This document shows, piece after piece, positions 10,541 to 22,039 of a stretch of DNA of 64,000 nt. Where the stretch lies: contig NC_085871.1 in NCBI RefSeq assembly GCF_034702125.1, forward strand, positions 35,383,248-35,447,247, in the 5' to 3' direction. The position numbers and the translations under genes were made by a program. The notes below the pieces were generated by a model. It ran no database searches. It was not told the origin of the DNA and saw nothing but the letters and a program-made list of their open reading frames with translations. This stretch comes from Engraulis encrasicolus (lineage: Eukaryota; Chordata; Actinopteri; Clupeiformes; Engraulidae). Within the stretch, counting starts at the first letter, position 1; the number at the start of each line of letters is the position of its first letter.

Positions 10541-10780
10541 AAATGTGGAGGCTGCGCCCAGTGTTCTTTTACACACAAATGTAAACATTTCAGCCATCCA
10601 CATATACAGGCAAGTCTTTGCCTATCCGAGGTGCAATCACCTGCAGCACCACCCATGTTGTTTATTTAATACGCTGCCCCTGTGGCTTGGCATATGTGGG
10701 CAAGACAACACGGGAACTGCACACTCGTATCAGTGAACACCGTAGCACAATCACACTCACAGAAATGATTTATGGAGGAG
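10541..10780 (+). pseudogene. Penelope-like element, GIY-YIG endonuclease fragment
   Basis: The plus-strand translation shows a Cys/His linker (CGGCAQCSFTHKCKHFSHPH). After one frameshift near 10607 it continues TGKSLPIRGAITCSTTHVVY and LIRCPCGLAYVGKTTRELHT, then RISEHRSTI. VYLI-x9-YVGKT is the GIY-YIG signature, with the Arg of the RISEH motif following. This domain nicks target DNA in Penelope-like elements. The fragment is cut off after helix 1, frameshifted, and inverted relative to its own C-terminus at 10337-10540. Confidence 0.8.
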
Positions 10781-11893
10781 TTCATTTTTATGCATTCACA
10801 TCTATTTGATTTTATTTAAAAACTCATTGTTTTAAAACATATTACAATTAACTATAATCTATGTAATTGGACCAATAATAAAATGTAGTGAATTGAAACA
10901 CTTAATATATAATTAAAAAGTTTAGATAATTAACAATATAAAACAAACAAGATCATATTATTTAAAATGTATGTGATTAGTTTTCATAAAAGTTATGTGA
11001 ATTGGGAAAACTGAGGATGCAACTCCAGTCCAGAGGTGGCGCTACTTGCTGCACATCACGGTTGTTCACAGCCAAACGTTTGAGCGCTGCATTTCTACTT
11101 CCTGTTGCCCTTCAACTGTGTGGGGAGTGGAGCGAGATCAATGTTATGGTAAGAAATCTAAAGCCATCCTACATCCAATTCCTTCAAATTGTGTCGAAAT
11201 TGTGTAGTTTATATTAGATGGATACTATTTGGTTTGATTTCTGTTCACATTTCCGTAGTTTGTTATTGCTGTAGCCTAAACGGTTTTAAATCCTGCATGG
11301 CAGGTGTTCCAGTGCATGTGTGCTTCAGGCTAGCGGTTCTTTGGCAACTTGGCTTGTTTGTTACTTCTCTACAGGTCGACAGTAAACTAAACCAACCTTG
11401 AAATTGGTTATTATGCTGTTTGAAACGACACAAAGCCACAAGTGATTGTCGTAAGCAGTTGTATCTTTCCCCTTTTACAGTGCCCATTTTATTGTAGGCT
11501 TAGCAAAGTGCTGCTGATGTTCACAGTTTGCAGTTCAAATTCCTTATTGCGCTGTAATAATGTCGTTTAAATTCAGTTCAGTTCAATAATACTAAACTAC
11601 ACACGGTAATCATGCTGTTTAAAATTGCATTGCGCTGTTCTTTGATTATTGTGTGTCATGTTATCTGTTTTGTGGGTCAGTTGCAGTAAAAGGATGTATC
11701 ATAAATGCAAAGCATTCGTTTCACTGGATAGTAATGGCATCTGCTCTTGTATTGCCCTTTCTCCCCAGATACAAAACTATTGTGGTATTTTTGTCATTCT
11801 CCTCAAGGGGACATCCATGTGGCGACATGGTAAGCTTAAACTTATTGAAAGATGTACAGTTATATCTCAAATGTAGTTCATATGACTGACACA
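10781..11893. other. intergenic, AT-rich
   Basis: No coding gene is recognised. A potential splice donor (ATG/GTAAGA near 11150) and an exon-like stretch ending GACATG/GTAAGC near 11829 could be upstream exons of the decayed SAMD3-like gene that follows, but I see no protein match. Confidence 0.4.
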
Positions 11894-11901
11894 AAGTTGT
11901 T

Positions 11902-12584
11902 GGTAACACTCTATGAAGCCCATATCTATAGCGCATTATGAGTGCATTTATATCAAATTATAATGTGCATTATAATTTGGCTACTTACAACACATTACAA
12001 CTACACCCATGATCTTTCATGATGCTTTATGCTAACAGTTATGAATAACAGTGAACTAAGTTTATAAAACTATGTAAATCCAAGGGTGTTATGAGTGCTC
12101 GTGACTGGATATATACTACAGTCTGCCTGATGGGGCTTACACTACATTATGATGCATTATACTGCATTACGCAGTGCATTATAGATGCATCCATATGAAC
12201 TTCACTTTACTTAGAGCACACATTGACAACTTATGATCTCACATGGAATATTATAGCGTCTTATTCGTCCTTATATCCAGGTCTGTGCATAGAGGGGTAT
12301 AAGTAAGATTACTCCTAATGCATTAAAAGCCCCATCAGGCATTCTGTAGTTTATAACCAGCCAAGAGCCCTCATAACACAATTGTATTTATTAAGCATTA
12401 TAAGCTAGATTCATATATTCTATATTAGCTAGATTCATGGTTATACATAGCTGTTAATATAAAGCATCATGAAACATGATGGGTGTAGTCATAATACGTG
12501 GTGAGTCATTATAATGTGCCTTATAATTTGATATAAATGCGCTCATAATTTGCTATAGATATGGGCCTCAAAGAAAGTGTTACC
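11902..12584. mobile_element. hAT-type MITE with perfect 8-bp TSD
   Basis: The 683-bp element has ends GGTAACACT/AGTGTTACC. Its inverted repeats extend inward through CCCATATCTATAGC-type and TTATATCAAATTATAA-type blocks. It is flanked by AAGTTGTT at 11894-11901 and 12585-12592. It contains no transposase. Confidence 0.85.
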
Positions 12585-12689
12585 AAGTTGTTTGTTAAAT
12601 GAACCTGAAATGTGAAAAATGTGCATGTTAACCATTCAAATGATTTGTCTAAACATTTATAAGGCTGGTATTATCTCCGTGTTCAATCT

Positions 12690-14690
12690 GGTCAAGCAGA
12701 TGAGGGGCCTTCATTTACTGCCGACATAGATGAGGTTCTGATCAAGAAGGTGATGCAACGCCCATGCTCAACCTGGAGGAAGGAGGTTCTCCGGGAGCCA
12801 GCAATTCCAGACTTCCAGAACAGATGGCACTTTTTGATGCCAGCGAGGTAAATGTAGTGTAGTTGACTGGACTGTCACTGGACTGTCACTGGACTAAACC
12901 AGTGACATTCTTATCTTTTGGTGTTGTCGTCAATGCCATTAACCTGCCACAACCCCTGTTGTCTTTTTACAGATCAATTTGGAATTCATGTAAATTGCCA
13001 CTGTACCTCTGACCTCAATTCTTTGGTGAACTGGACTATCGGGCAAGTGGCCTTATCCGGATCTTCTGTACCGAAGGTGGAGCTGTTAGGACGGAAGATC
13101 TCTGCCATAATGACCCACATGGGACATGTACGTTTTTGATTCTGGTCTAATCTGATCTGCATATAGCTTGTGAGTTAGATAACCATGGTGAAGTTTATGT
13201 TGATTGTTTCAGATGTTTTTCTTGCCGTTAGAAAAAAAAACACTTGACTGCATGGGTTTAGACTTGTGAGCTTTGAGTGGGGTTAAACAAGGTTTTGGGG
13301 TGGTCAATGGAGAAATGACTGACTTTGTTGCCCTCAGTACCTGTGTTGGTTTGTGACACATTATGCATACTGTCCTCTAGGATGCCGGCGAACTGTCTGT
13401 GTATGAACTTCAGCGACTTGAACATCTTTGAAGATTTCACAAGCATGTGGACATGTAAGAGTTTGCCGCTGCTCTCATTTTCACACATTGCCTCACTTTG
13501 TGTCTTCTCCTACTCTACTCTCTCCCTTCTGTTCTTGCCTCTACCTCCTTTTCATACTGTCACTCACCAGTATATCGAAATAGAACTTTGACATTTAAAT
13601 GGCTGTCAAATTTGGTCTTAAAAGTGTATTCTTTTTCTCCATTGCCATGTAACTTCATTCTTACTCCAGACCTGTGTACCATTTATTAAGGGGGGGCTCT
13701 TTAGGGTCTTAAGAAATAATGTGATGTTTGCTCAAAGTACACCAAATGTCCCTGCTGCCATAGGAGCCCACATTTGATTTGATGGTACAAAGTTTACACA
13801 TTTCAGCATGCTTGCTCTGAATGTTTGCCCCTCTGCCTGCAACATCTTGAGGAAAGTCCCAACTCTGATCTGATATTAGTGCGATGGACTGTCTCAAAGT
13901 TTACAATTAAGTCAACCAATGCACATCGAAGCATTTTTTTTTAAGTTGAAAGATGAAGTTCAGCATCCCTTGTGAATGGAAAATCACCACTGTTTGGATT
14001 GCTACCAATTCAGTGTAGTGATACAGTGGATCTAATAATTTCTTTCTGTCAAAAGGCAGCAGAGGATCTCCGGACTCGGGATGCAAGTGAGGCCAAAGCA
14101 AGATAATGAAGTAAGTCATAAAGCACTGCATTTTCAAGCATGACTTCCCCCCCCCCCCAATTAATTGAACAGAAGTTTTGCAGTCAGGATAGGGGTAATG
14201 GGAGATGAGGTTGGAATGGGGAAATGAATTGTCTTCTTTCTTTGGCCAACAGGTGACTTTTTTTTTTTGATTGCAAAGTGCCTGGAAGACAAGTCTTTTG
14301 AACTTATTTCGCACCTAAATCTTTGTAGTTCTTCCGTTAAATCATTCTTTTTTCCCTTTGCTATGTTCCAGGACCTTGAATGCAGACAGGCCTAGGCAGA
14401 CACTGCTGAGAAGACCATGGGCATCTACACAGTCCGGACAGAGGGTGATGGTCTAGGTGATGCATGTTTTGAAGATGTCTGTGTGGCACTGGACGGTGTG
14501 AGTTCTCCAGAGCCTGCGGAGTGTCGGCCATGCATGTGTTGGGCTTTATGAACGAATCTATGCACCAACTTGAGCTATCCAAAAAGACTGCGAAATATAC
14601 ATACATTTGAGGGTTACCAGAAAGTTCTGATGGACCTGTACTCAAGCAAGCTTGAAATAGCTCCTGTGATTCAGTGGCATACACGCCTGT
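12690..14690 (+). pseudogene. decayed SAMD3-like gene, multi-exon
   Basis: Pieces of one protein family appear in order on the plus strand. First (12690-12848): DEVLIKKVMQRPCSTWRKEV, then a segment ending RW..LFDASE after an indel, followed by a GTAAAT donor. Second (12973-13130), after TTTTTACAG: INLEFM.IATVPLTS, a stop/indel, ELDYRASGLIRIF, then after another frame change GRKISAIM. Third (about 13380-13450): CLCMNFSDLNIFEDFTSM. Fourth (14371-14690), after GTTCCAG: KTMGIYTVRTEGDG, then NLSYPKRLRN and FEGYQKVLMDLYSSKLEIAP. From memory these correspond to the C-terminal half of the multi-copy fish proteins annotated as sterile alpha motif domain-containing protein 3-like. In-frame stops and at least three frameshifts show it is dead, yet splice sites persist, so it is a decayed genomic copy rather than a processed one. 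An AATAAA lies at 16014. The function of the family is not known to me. Confidence 0.6.
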
Positions 14691-14909
14691 TAGACTCTCA
14701 CTTCGCTTCCGCTCACACTGCCGCAGTGGCATTGGTTGTGACCCGTAGATGGTCGACCAGGGGGAAAAAAACTATAAAACTCATGATGTTTTTGTCTTCG
14801 ACCAAGTGGTCAGTGTGGAGGAGTTTTAGAGGGTTTTTTATTTTTATTTTTTTTATCCATGTCTGCTGTCGGCCACATACACACAACTGTCAGGTGCCCA
14901 CACACCAGC

Positions 14910-15062
14910 GGCCTATACTACAAAACTGGTTCAGGATACGTTAAGGTTAAGTTGAGAGTGAAATCAACTAATAGAAGAGCCCAGAGTACTTATTTTCTTT
15001 AGAAAGGCTCTTAGATGATGAGATAAAGGTATTAGATGATTTACCTAACTTAGTAATAGGCC
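14910..15062. mobile_element. degenerate MITE (GGCCTATACTAC family)
   Basis: The left end GGCCTATACTACAAAACTGG and the right end AATAGGCC match the better-preserved copy at 15652-15810. The interior ATTAGATGATTTACCT-type sequence is shared, but the right end is eroded. Confidence 0.6.
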
Positions 15063-15651
15063 CCTGGTGAACTATTCTGTACACAAACCAGCTGAACTAG
15101 TGTGCCGGCTCACTTGGTTGACTACGTGTATTGGCTGCCTAAGTACACCTGCTGAACTTTTGTTGCACCCACAAACTTGGACTGTTGGCTGTGTGCACAC
15201 ACCTATTAGGACTGTTGTACTTAATGCCAGCTGAAGTATTGTGTGTGCACACCTGATCTTTTTCTTGTGTACTACACACCTGTGGGACTGTTTCGCCCAC
15301 GCACGCTTGCGTGGCCATTTGTGTTAACCTTTTGCGCCCGCAAGTCACACCAACACACTTACCCAACTTTTCTGTCTTTCAACTTGTGTTCAGATGAGTT
15401 GTTTGTGTAAAAAATGTTTGTACAGTATATAGAAATGTACTGTGTTCTTTGTCAAGACACCTGTGTGATGGATGGTGAACATGGTGTAATTTCTGCCTTA
15501 TTTTCCCTTTCCTTGGTTTTTCTTATTATACAGGGTGTTTGTTAAAATGTTTTTTGCATTAGCTAGCTGGTCAGGAGGGGAAAAACCTCAGCATACTGAC
15601 CATTTTGCTTTGAAATTACTTTGACCTTTTGGTCTTACTCCAAGTGTGCAG
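15063..15651. other. intergenic between two MITE copies
   Basis: No gene is recognised. The sequence is rich in ACACACCTG-type words, which are low-level repeats. It may be the former 3' UTR of the SAMD3-like pseudogene. Confidence 0.4.
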
Positions 15652-15810
15652 GGGCCTATACTACAAAGCTGGTTCAGGGTAAGTTAAGGTGTAAATCATC
15701 TAATATTACATCTAATAATAAGAAAATGAGGACTCCAGGCTCTTCTATTAGATAATTTACCTCTTAACTTAACCTTAACTTATCCTGAACCAGCTTTGTA
15801 GTATAGGCCC
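15652..15810. mobile_element. 159-bp palindromic MITE
   Basis: Terminal inverted repeats GGGCCTATACTACAAAGCTG are followed by GTTCAGG, and the interior is also palindromic (TTAGATGATTTAC-type words on both sides). It is in good condition; a short AAGTG word flanks each side. Confidence 0.8.
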
Positions 15811-16430
15811 AAGTGATTTTGCAGGTTTGGATTCTTTGAAGTAAGCTGCGTTGTGACTCATGCATGTGAAGTACCGTATTGTTTTTACTTTTGGTATTGT
15901 GAATAACCAACTACTAAATAATAATCACTTCGTGATTTAACGTATGACTCTGTTTTTGGGATCCCTTGCTGTGTCCAAGTGGCTAGGTGTTGCACTGATG
16001 ATTTGTGTTGCAAATAAATAAGCTTTATTTGAAAAAAGTTGTGTGTATCATTTCAGATTTATTTGGTTGGTTTATATAAAGATTAAGTAATTAAAATGTA
16101 TGCATTTTTGTCATCTATTAAATTGCATAAATCTTATTCATTCTAAATGCATGCAATTTTGTCATCTATTAAATTGCATAAATCTTATCCATTCTAAATG
16201 CATAAGTCTTATTAATACTAAATGCATAAATTGTGGGTTATAGGTTTCAAATGAATAGGATTTATTCAATGAATTTCTATACATCCTATAGGTCTTGGTT
16301 TTCAGGATTGCATAAAACTTAGCTATTCAAAATGTATGCATTTTTGTCATTAATCAAATTAATTAAATCTTATGTTTTGGGGCGAATTATTTCTGTGAGT
16401 GCAGGACCGGCGATGAAAAAAGCCCTGTAG
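15811..16430. other. intergenic, AT-rich with diverged short repeats
   Basis: The word ATGCAT(G)CA(A)TTTTTGTCAT.TATTAAATTGCATAAATCTTAT recurs about four times between 16095 and 16375, so this is a diverged tandem repeat of roughly 65 bp. No coding signal is present. Confidence 0.5.
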
Positions 16431-16439
16431 CCGCCCACT

Positions 16440-17400
16440 TCACTTGGATTTACTCTCATTGTCCTGCACCTGGCCCATCGGGTGGGATGTGCACACATCT
16501 ACTTCTCTGAACTGGCTTACATTTGCCACATCGCTCAGGAGCACTGTAGGGAGATCCAAGCTGATGTTGTAGTTTAACAGCCAACGTTCTATTTCAATCC
16601 AAAGCGTAACAGTTAAAGGACAATACAAAAATAAGTGTTCTGCAGTTTCCTCTTCTTCTAAACAGAAGCGACACAATGGATTTGTTTCTTTACCCCAAAT
16701 ATGAAGCATTTTCTTTTAAGAAAAAAATAATTTATATTGAAAAAAATGTATTCTTATATCTAATGATGACTCAAACAAATTATTGGAGATTTCCTTCCAT
16801 AAGAGAGGAGAATCCATCATTTTTTCCCAGCTATCAAAAATGTTACTTGGGAGCTCAACCAATTTATCTGTAAATAAAACTTATATATTTCCTTGTTTAT
16901 TTTTGTTTGATTTAGCCATTTGTTCTGCTTTATATTTGGTCTACACACTAAATTACTGTCACTGCTCGTTTTAATGTTTTGCTTCCACCTTGATGGTAGA
17001 GATGAAGTTAACTGATTGTATTGTTGAGTTGTACATATCTCTCCATACCTGTCTCTTAACTGTTTATATGAGAGGATTTGATGTTTCTCGTTTACAATGT
17101 CATTCACAAAAAGAATTCCTTTAATGAACATTTGCTTAAAGAAAATAACTTTGCCTCCACTCAAAATATTAGAGTTAAACCACGAGATTTGTTGCAATAT
17201 ATCTTCAGCCTTTTCTGGAGGATAATACTGAAAGTGAAGCCAACTTTGCAGTGCCTCCATCAAGAAGCTAGAAGCTTTCTGTATAATGCTTTCCATCATC
17301 AAAGTGTGTTTGACTAATCTGTAAAAATGAGTACATTTTTTTCTCAAACAACAGATGAATGTTCCTGAGCAATTTGCTTGAAAACCAGTCTGGATTTTAA
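16440..17400 (-). pseudogene. LINE (L1/Tx1-type) ORF2 C-terminal remnant
   Basis: The minus-strand reading at 17347-16817 contains ILQQISWFNSNILSGGKVIF and FKQMFIKGILFVNDIVNEKH. The segment at 16709-16500 contains HIWGKETNPLCRFCLEEEET and AEHLFLYCPLTVTLWIEIER. The second is the zf-RVT Cys/His motif (C-x2-C-x7-H-x4-C) found after the reverse transcriptase of L1/Tx1-type LINEs. The two parts are in different frames and the reverse transcriptase core is missing, so this is a dead 5'-truncated copy. Confidence 0.75.
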
Positions 17401-17473
17401 AAAAAAATGTATGAGAGATGCTTTTAATGATTCATTCATTAAAATTCCTAACATAATTGTTTCATATTAGTTA

Positions 17474-18250
17474 AAACAGACACACTTTCCGCCACTCTTT
17501 TCCACACATTTTGGTCCTGCTCTAGTCTAACTTCATTCTGGACCTCCATATTTGAAGCATATTCAAAAATCGCAGGTGTAAATATAGACCCTTACCCTTT
17601 TATTGGACTTTTTGGTGTTCCTTCAGAAATTCTTCCAATACAAAGGTCTGAACTAAATTGCATTGCCTACTCTTCACTTCTAGCACGACGCCTCATTCTT
17701 TTGAATTGGAAAAGTGACAAACCTCCATCTTTTGGTAGATGGATTTGTGATGTCATGTTTTTCCTCAAGGTAGAAAAGATTAGATAGGCTACACATTGAA
17801 TGGGTCAACAAACAAGTTTCATGTTATATGGCAATCATTCATTTCATATGTTGAACAGCTGACAATGCACCTGGTTGTGTAATGCATTCATTCATTATGT
17901 GCTTGGTCTTTGTCAATATCCTGTAAAATGAGTGCTTGTCTTATACCAACAAATATGTCTTCTACAATATGGCAGCCCCCAGCTCTTAAAAAAATGTCTT
18001 AATTTCTTTTGAGATCCTGTGCAGAACATTGGACAATTAACATGAACTCTGAGTAATTTTCTTTTCAGGAAGAATATGGTGACTATTCTTTATGGGCCCC
18101 TTTTTTGTTGTTGTTTTTTTGTTTTTGTTTGTTTGTTTGTTTTATTTATCTGCTCTTTTTTGTCTATTTTGTATTCAATCCTTCATGATGATTGTTTGGT
18201 ATTTGGGGGGGAAAAAAGTTCAATAAATAAACATTGACTAAAAAAAAAAC
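17474..18250 (+). mobile_element. LINE (L1-type) 3' end with poly(A)
   Basis: The plus-strand translation TFWSCSSLTSFWTSIFEAYS, then GVNIDPYPFIGLFGVPSEIL and LLARRLILLNWKSDKPPSF, is the C-terminus of a fish L1-type ORF2. It is a different family from the minus-strand LINE beside it. The frame breaks near 17790. A 3' UTR with (TTTG)n follows, then AATAAATAAA and an A-run at 18240-18249. The copy is strongly 5'-truncated. Confidence 0.75.
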
Positions 18251-18690
18251 CAGACACACTTTGTTTCGTCTTGTAGTTTTAGATATCAGATCATATATCA
18301 GATATGACCAATTTACACTTAGGCCTATAAGACATTGCTGGGTAACAGTTTCCTCAAACTGTAGCCTATTTCATTTTGAAAGTTAATGGACTTCTTTGAG
18401 GGACCTGTAAGCCAGGGGCGTCTCCATTGAAAATCTGACCCTTTTCGACCAGCAAAGAAGTTACTTTTACCACTGTCCTTACTTGACCCGACTCTGACCA
18501 CATGTTGAGATCATGTTGCAGTCAGTGCCTTTCTTTAAAAAATATTATCTGATCAGAAATAATTGCATAATGGTGTCAACAGGCTGACAGACAAAATAAA
18601 CTGAAAGTAAACTCTTAAAGAAAGAGATGGGGGAGTGCATCTTGAACATCTTGAACATCAAAAGGAGGGTCCAGAGCAACTCTGCTATTA
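18251..18690. other. intergenic, no feature recognised
   Basis: AT-rich sequence with no gene, TIR or tandem repeat that I can identify. Confidence 0.5.
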
Positions 18691-21255
18691 CAGTTTTTCT
18701 CGCTTGCTTTTACAGTTTTTCTCGATTGCTTACACACTATTTTCGGAATCAGTTCTCCAATTCTCAAAACTCTACACCCAAATCTCCATACCTCACACAC
18801 AGTGGGCAAAACTCTTCACTACCTCTGAAAAATGCACGTCTTGTCTCAAAACAATGTACTCTCTTCAAAAAAGGTCATTTTGTTCTGAAACGACACACAC
18901 AAGCAGTCATTTTAATACACTCTTATGTGAACCATTAACACTAATATGCACAAGGTAAAACTCTATATTCAACTTGACACACAGTAGAAACTCATTTTCT
19001 TCACTGTTCTACTTACTAATGAGGATATTTTTCTGTAATAAAATACTTAAATATTGTTTTTAGACTCAGAGTACACAGATGTGTGGCAAAAAAATATTTT
19101 TTACATATTTTTTCTGACATTTAAAAAAATGCACTAATTTATTGTAAAATACTGGGTAACCACATGAAAGTAATCTCTTGTATAACACATTTTGGAGTTC
19201 AAAAACTAAACAAATGTGTTTTCTCACTGCATCCACTCGTGTTTTCATCCATCTCACATACAATGTGTGTCCTTATGGGGTGATGATTTCAGATTGTAAA
19301 CCGGTATGAAGAGAGTTCGCATGTGATGAGGAAGTGAACATAGTATGGCAGTTGATTTTAGTATTTTGAATGGCAGTGTGTTCAATGCGACAACCAGGGA
19401 TTTTGAAAAGTGTGTGTAATCCAGAGAATTGTGTGTAGTGGTTTGAAAAGAGTGTGTTTTAAAACTGAAATGTTATTGTAAAGAAGGAATTGTGCTTAGT
19501 GTTCAGTGACATTGGTTAGGGGAGTTGGGAAATGGGTGAGCTGTTCCGAGAATTGTGTGTGAAGTACCAGAACTTGTGTGGAGGCAATCGAGAAAAACCA
19601 GTGACAGTAAATAGAATATACTGTCAATGAGAAAAACTGTAACACAAAATTTTCGGAATCAGGTCTCGAATTCTCAAAACTCTACACACAAATCCCCAAA
19701 ACTCACACACAACGGGCAAAACTCCTCACCCCTGAAAAATGCACGGCTTGTCTCAAAACAATGCATGTACTCTCTTCTAAAAAGGAAATTTTGTTCTCAA
19801 ATGACACACACAAGCTGTCATTTCAATCCACACTAATATGAGCCATTGAACACTATGGTAAAACATACTCAGCTCATTTCTTAATCTAGCCTGAGTATCA
19901 TCCTCCGTAGTGACCGCGCTGGCTCAATACTTTCGCTTGCTGACCACGGAGTCTGACCCTGCAGCCACCCCCGGCAGTTGGAATTCAGATATTCGTTCAG
20001 TATCTGAATAGCCAATAGGCTCGCTGATAGTCTAAGCCCCTCCCCAAGCCCTCTTACATATTCAACTGAAATACAACAACTTGATGATGGCGATGTGATG
20101 TCTGTAACCAGGACATTTGATAGTGCTTGGTGTAAACTGGGACATTGCCGTCCGCCAAGACCTTTGACGGGCTTTCGGCACTGACACTGCGCAGCTCTTG
20201 GGCAGTCACACTGGGCGTTTCTCTTCTGTTCACTTTAATGGTTTTAGTTGACAGTTAATATCTTCATAACAGGGTTGGAACAAGCGCAGCCCCATTTTAG
20301 TTTTCTTTTTTTTTTTTTGCTGTCACACTCGACGCATATACACAGACACAAACCGGGAAGGAGAGAGGGTGGGGGCTGCTCCGTGGGCTGTGCATTTGGC
20401 GCATATTAAACAACGCAACTAGTAGTTTCCCAATAAAATTTGAATCATAATGCCGTGGATCCAATACTATAATATCATATAATATTGTCCTTAAGTCTGA
20501 GCGATGCATTGATTATTTGTTTAGGGTACGTTTTCTGCCAGCTAAATGCAAGGGGGAAGGGGGCTATATTAGCAAACAAGACGATTGCACAGTTAGCCTG
20601 CTAATTTTAAATATGATCACCTGGAGCTAATAGCCTTCACATGGCTTAATCCATCCCTGTTATCAGTCCGCTTGAGGTTTTTGCTTCGGGAAAGTGAAAA
20701 AAATGAGGTCCTAATTAATCTTCAGATGGTGTCGGACCCTGACGGTGCCATAGGCACACGTTGTATGTCTCCCTGAAATCGTAGGTTTTTGACGGACCTC
20801 GACAAGTTCTACACTCCTTAGTTACCGTTGCTGAGCTCGGATTGGTTGGCGGCCGTTTGTGGGAGGGGGTTTGCGAAAGGCTAATTCCCTCATTAAGTGA
20901 GATAATTTCCAACTGCCGGGGGTGGCTGCAGGGTCAGACTCCGTGGTCAGCAAGCGAAAGTATTGAGCCAGCGCGGTCACTACGGAGGATGATACTCAGG
21001 CTATTCTTAATCCGCCCCGATGACATGTGTTCCATGCGACAACCAGGAATTTTCTTCATGAAAATTGTGTCTAGGCTAATCCAGAGAATTGTGTAGTGTT
21101 TTGAAAAGAATGTGTTATAAAACTGAAATGTGTGTAAAGAAGGAATTGTGTTTATTGTTCAGTGACATTGGTTAGGGGAGTTGGGAAATGGTGAGATGTT
21201 TCCAGAATTGTGTGTGAAGTACCAGAAATTGTGTGGAAGCAATCGAGAAAAACTG
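18691..21255. mobile_element. mariner-like composite: two tandem copies, TA-flanked
   Basis: The outer ends CAGTTTTTCTCGCTTGC (18691) and GCAATCGAGAAAAACTG (ending 21255) are flanked by TA dinucleotides, as in Tc1/mariner elements. A second, better left end begins at 18713. Copy A runs to about 19601, where another right end appears. Copy B runs from about 19642 to 21255 and repeats the A sequence at both ends (TTTTCGGAATCAG and CTCAAAACTCTACAC at left; GAAGGAATTGTG and TTGGTTAGGGGAGTTGGGAA at right). Copy B carries an insertion at 19887-21003. No transposase is present. Confidence 0.65.
19887..21003. mobile_element. Mutator-like non-autonomous element, perfect 97-bp TIRs, 9-bp TSD
   Basis: The left arm 19887-19983 and right arm 20907-21003 are exact complements over 97 bp, starting TAGCCTGAGTATCATCC. 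The element is flanked by a perfect 9-bp duplication, TTCTTAATC, at 19878-19886 and 21004-21012. Long TIRs and a 9-bp target duplication are the hallmarks of Mutator-like elements. The 920-bp interior has no transposase. Perfect arms indicate recent insertion. It interrupts mariner-like copy B. A shorter relative lies at 45692-46011. Confidence 0.8.
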
Positions 21256-22030
21256 TAAGCCCTTTGCTTTATTAATGCGACACGCACCAACTAAACTAAA
21301 CCACTAAACCACCAACTAAACTAAACTAAACCAGCAAAATTAGCTGATCGTAAGACAGGGAGGCCTATCCATTACTCAGTGATGTCACTAGTGTTGGAAG
21401 GACAGTGTGGCAGGATTTTTACATCTACTTTTACTTTTATTCAAACCTTGTTATGAGGCTACAGGTGATATAGACCTACTAATCTACTGCCTGTGATAAA
21501 TCCTTTATGTGACATTTGACTTTGACCCTGCCCTTGTGACCTTGACAGAATAAGCATTTAATGACGTGCTTGTGATGCGTAAGCCGGGATTGTCTTAAAA
21601 AAGTGCTGAGTGTTCAAGGATAGGCCTACCTTACATAACAAGTAGTCAGTGTCATAGAAAATCCTTGCAGATCTACCATGACCTTGACTTTTGACTGTGG
21701 GGCTCAGTGATGCAGCAGAGTGATGTATTCCTACAGCTCTGGACTACAGGAAAATTCATTGGAGAATATTTTGGATGCCTTATAATGTGACCCCACATGT
21801 GGTTATCTTGCATAAATACAACCTTAACACATCTGAGCAGAAGTAGGTCCTAAATATCTTGGGATGTTTTTTTTCTCTCCTGCTGACATTATTTGTTTTT
21901 ACATTACATTACATTGCATTTTGTTATTACTTAGCAAACTGCTGGATTGAACATGACTTCTCCTAATCGCACATATTTGTCATTCACACATTTTTAGTTG
22001 AATTCAATTGGAGTCACACATCCCCTAAGA
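21256..22030. other. intergenic upstream of chchd3
   Basis: A short AACTAAACTAAACC-type repeat lies at about 21280-21335, and a (TTACA)n retroposon-like tail near 21898-21925. No gene is recognised. Confidence 0.5.
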
Positions 22031-22039
22031 CTTTGTGTA

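Noticed and set aside
16440..18250. Single LINE with twin-priming inversion
   Set aside because: The two halves cover the same C-terminal region with different protein sequences, so they are separate insertions.
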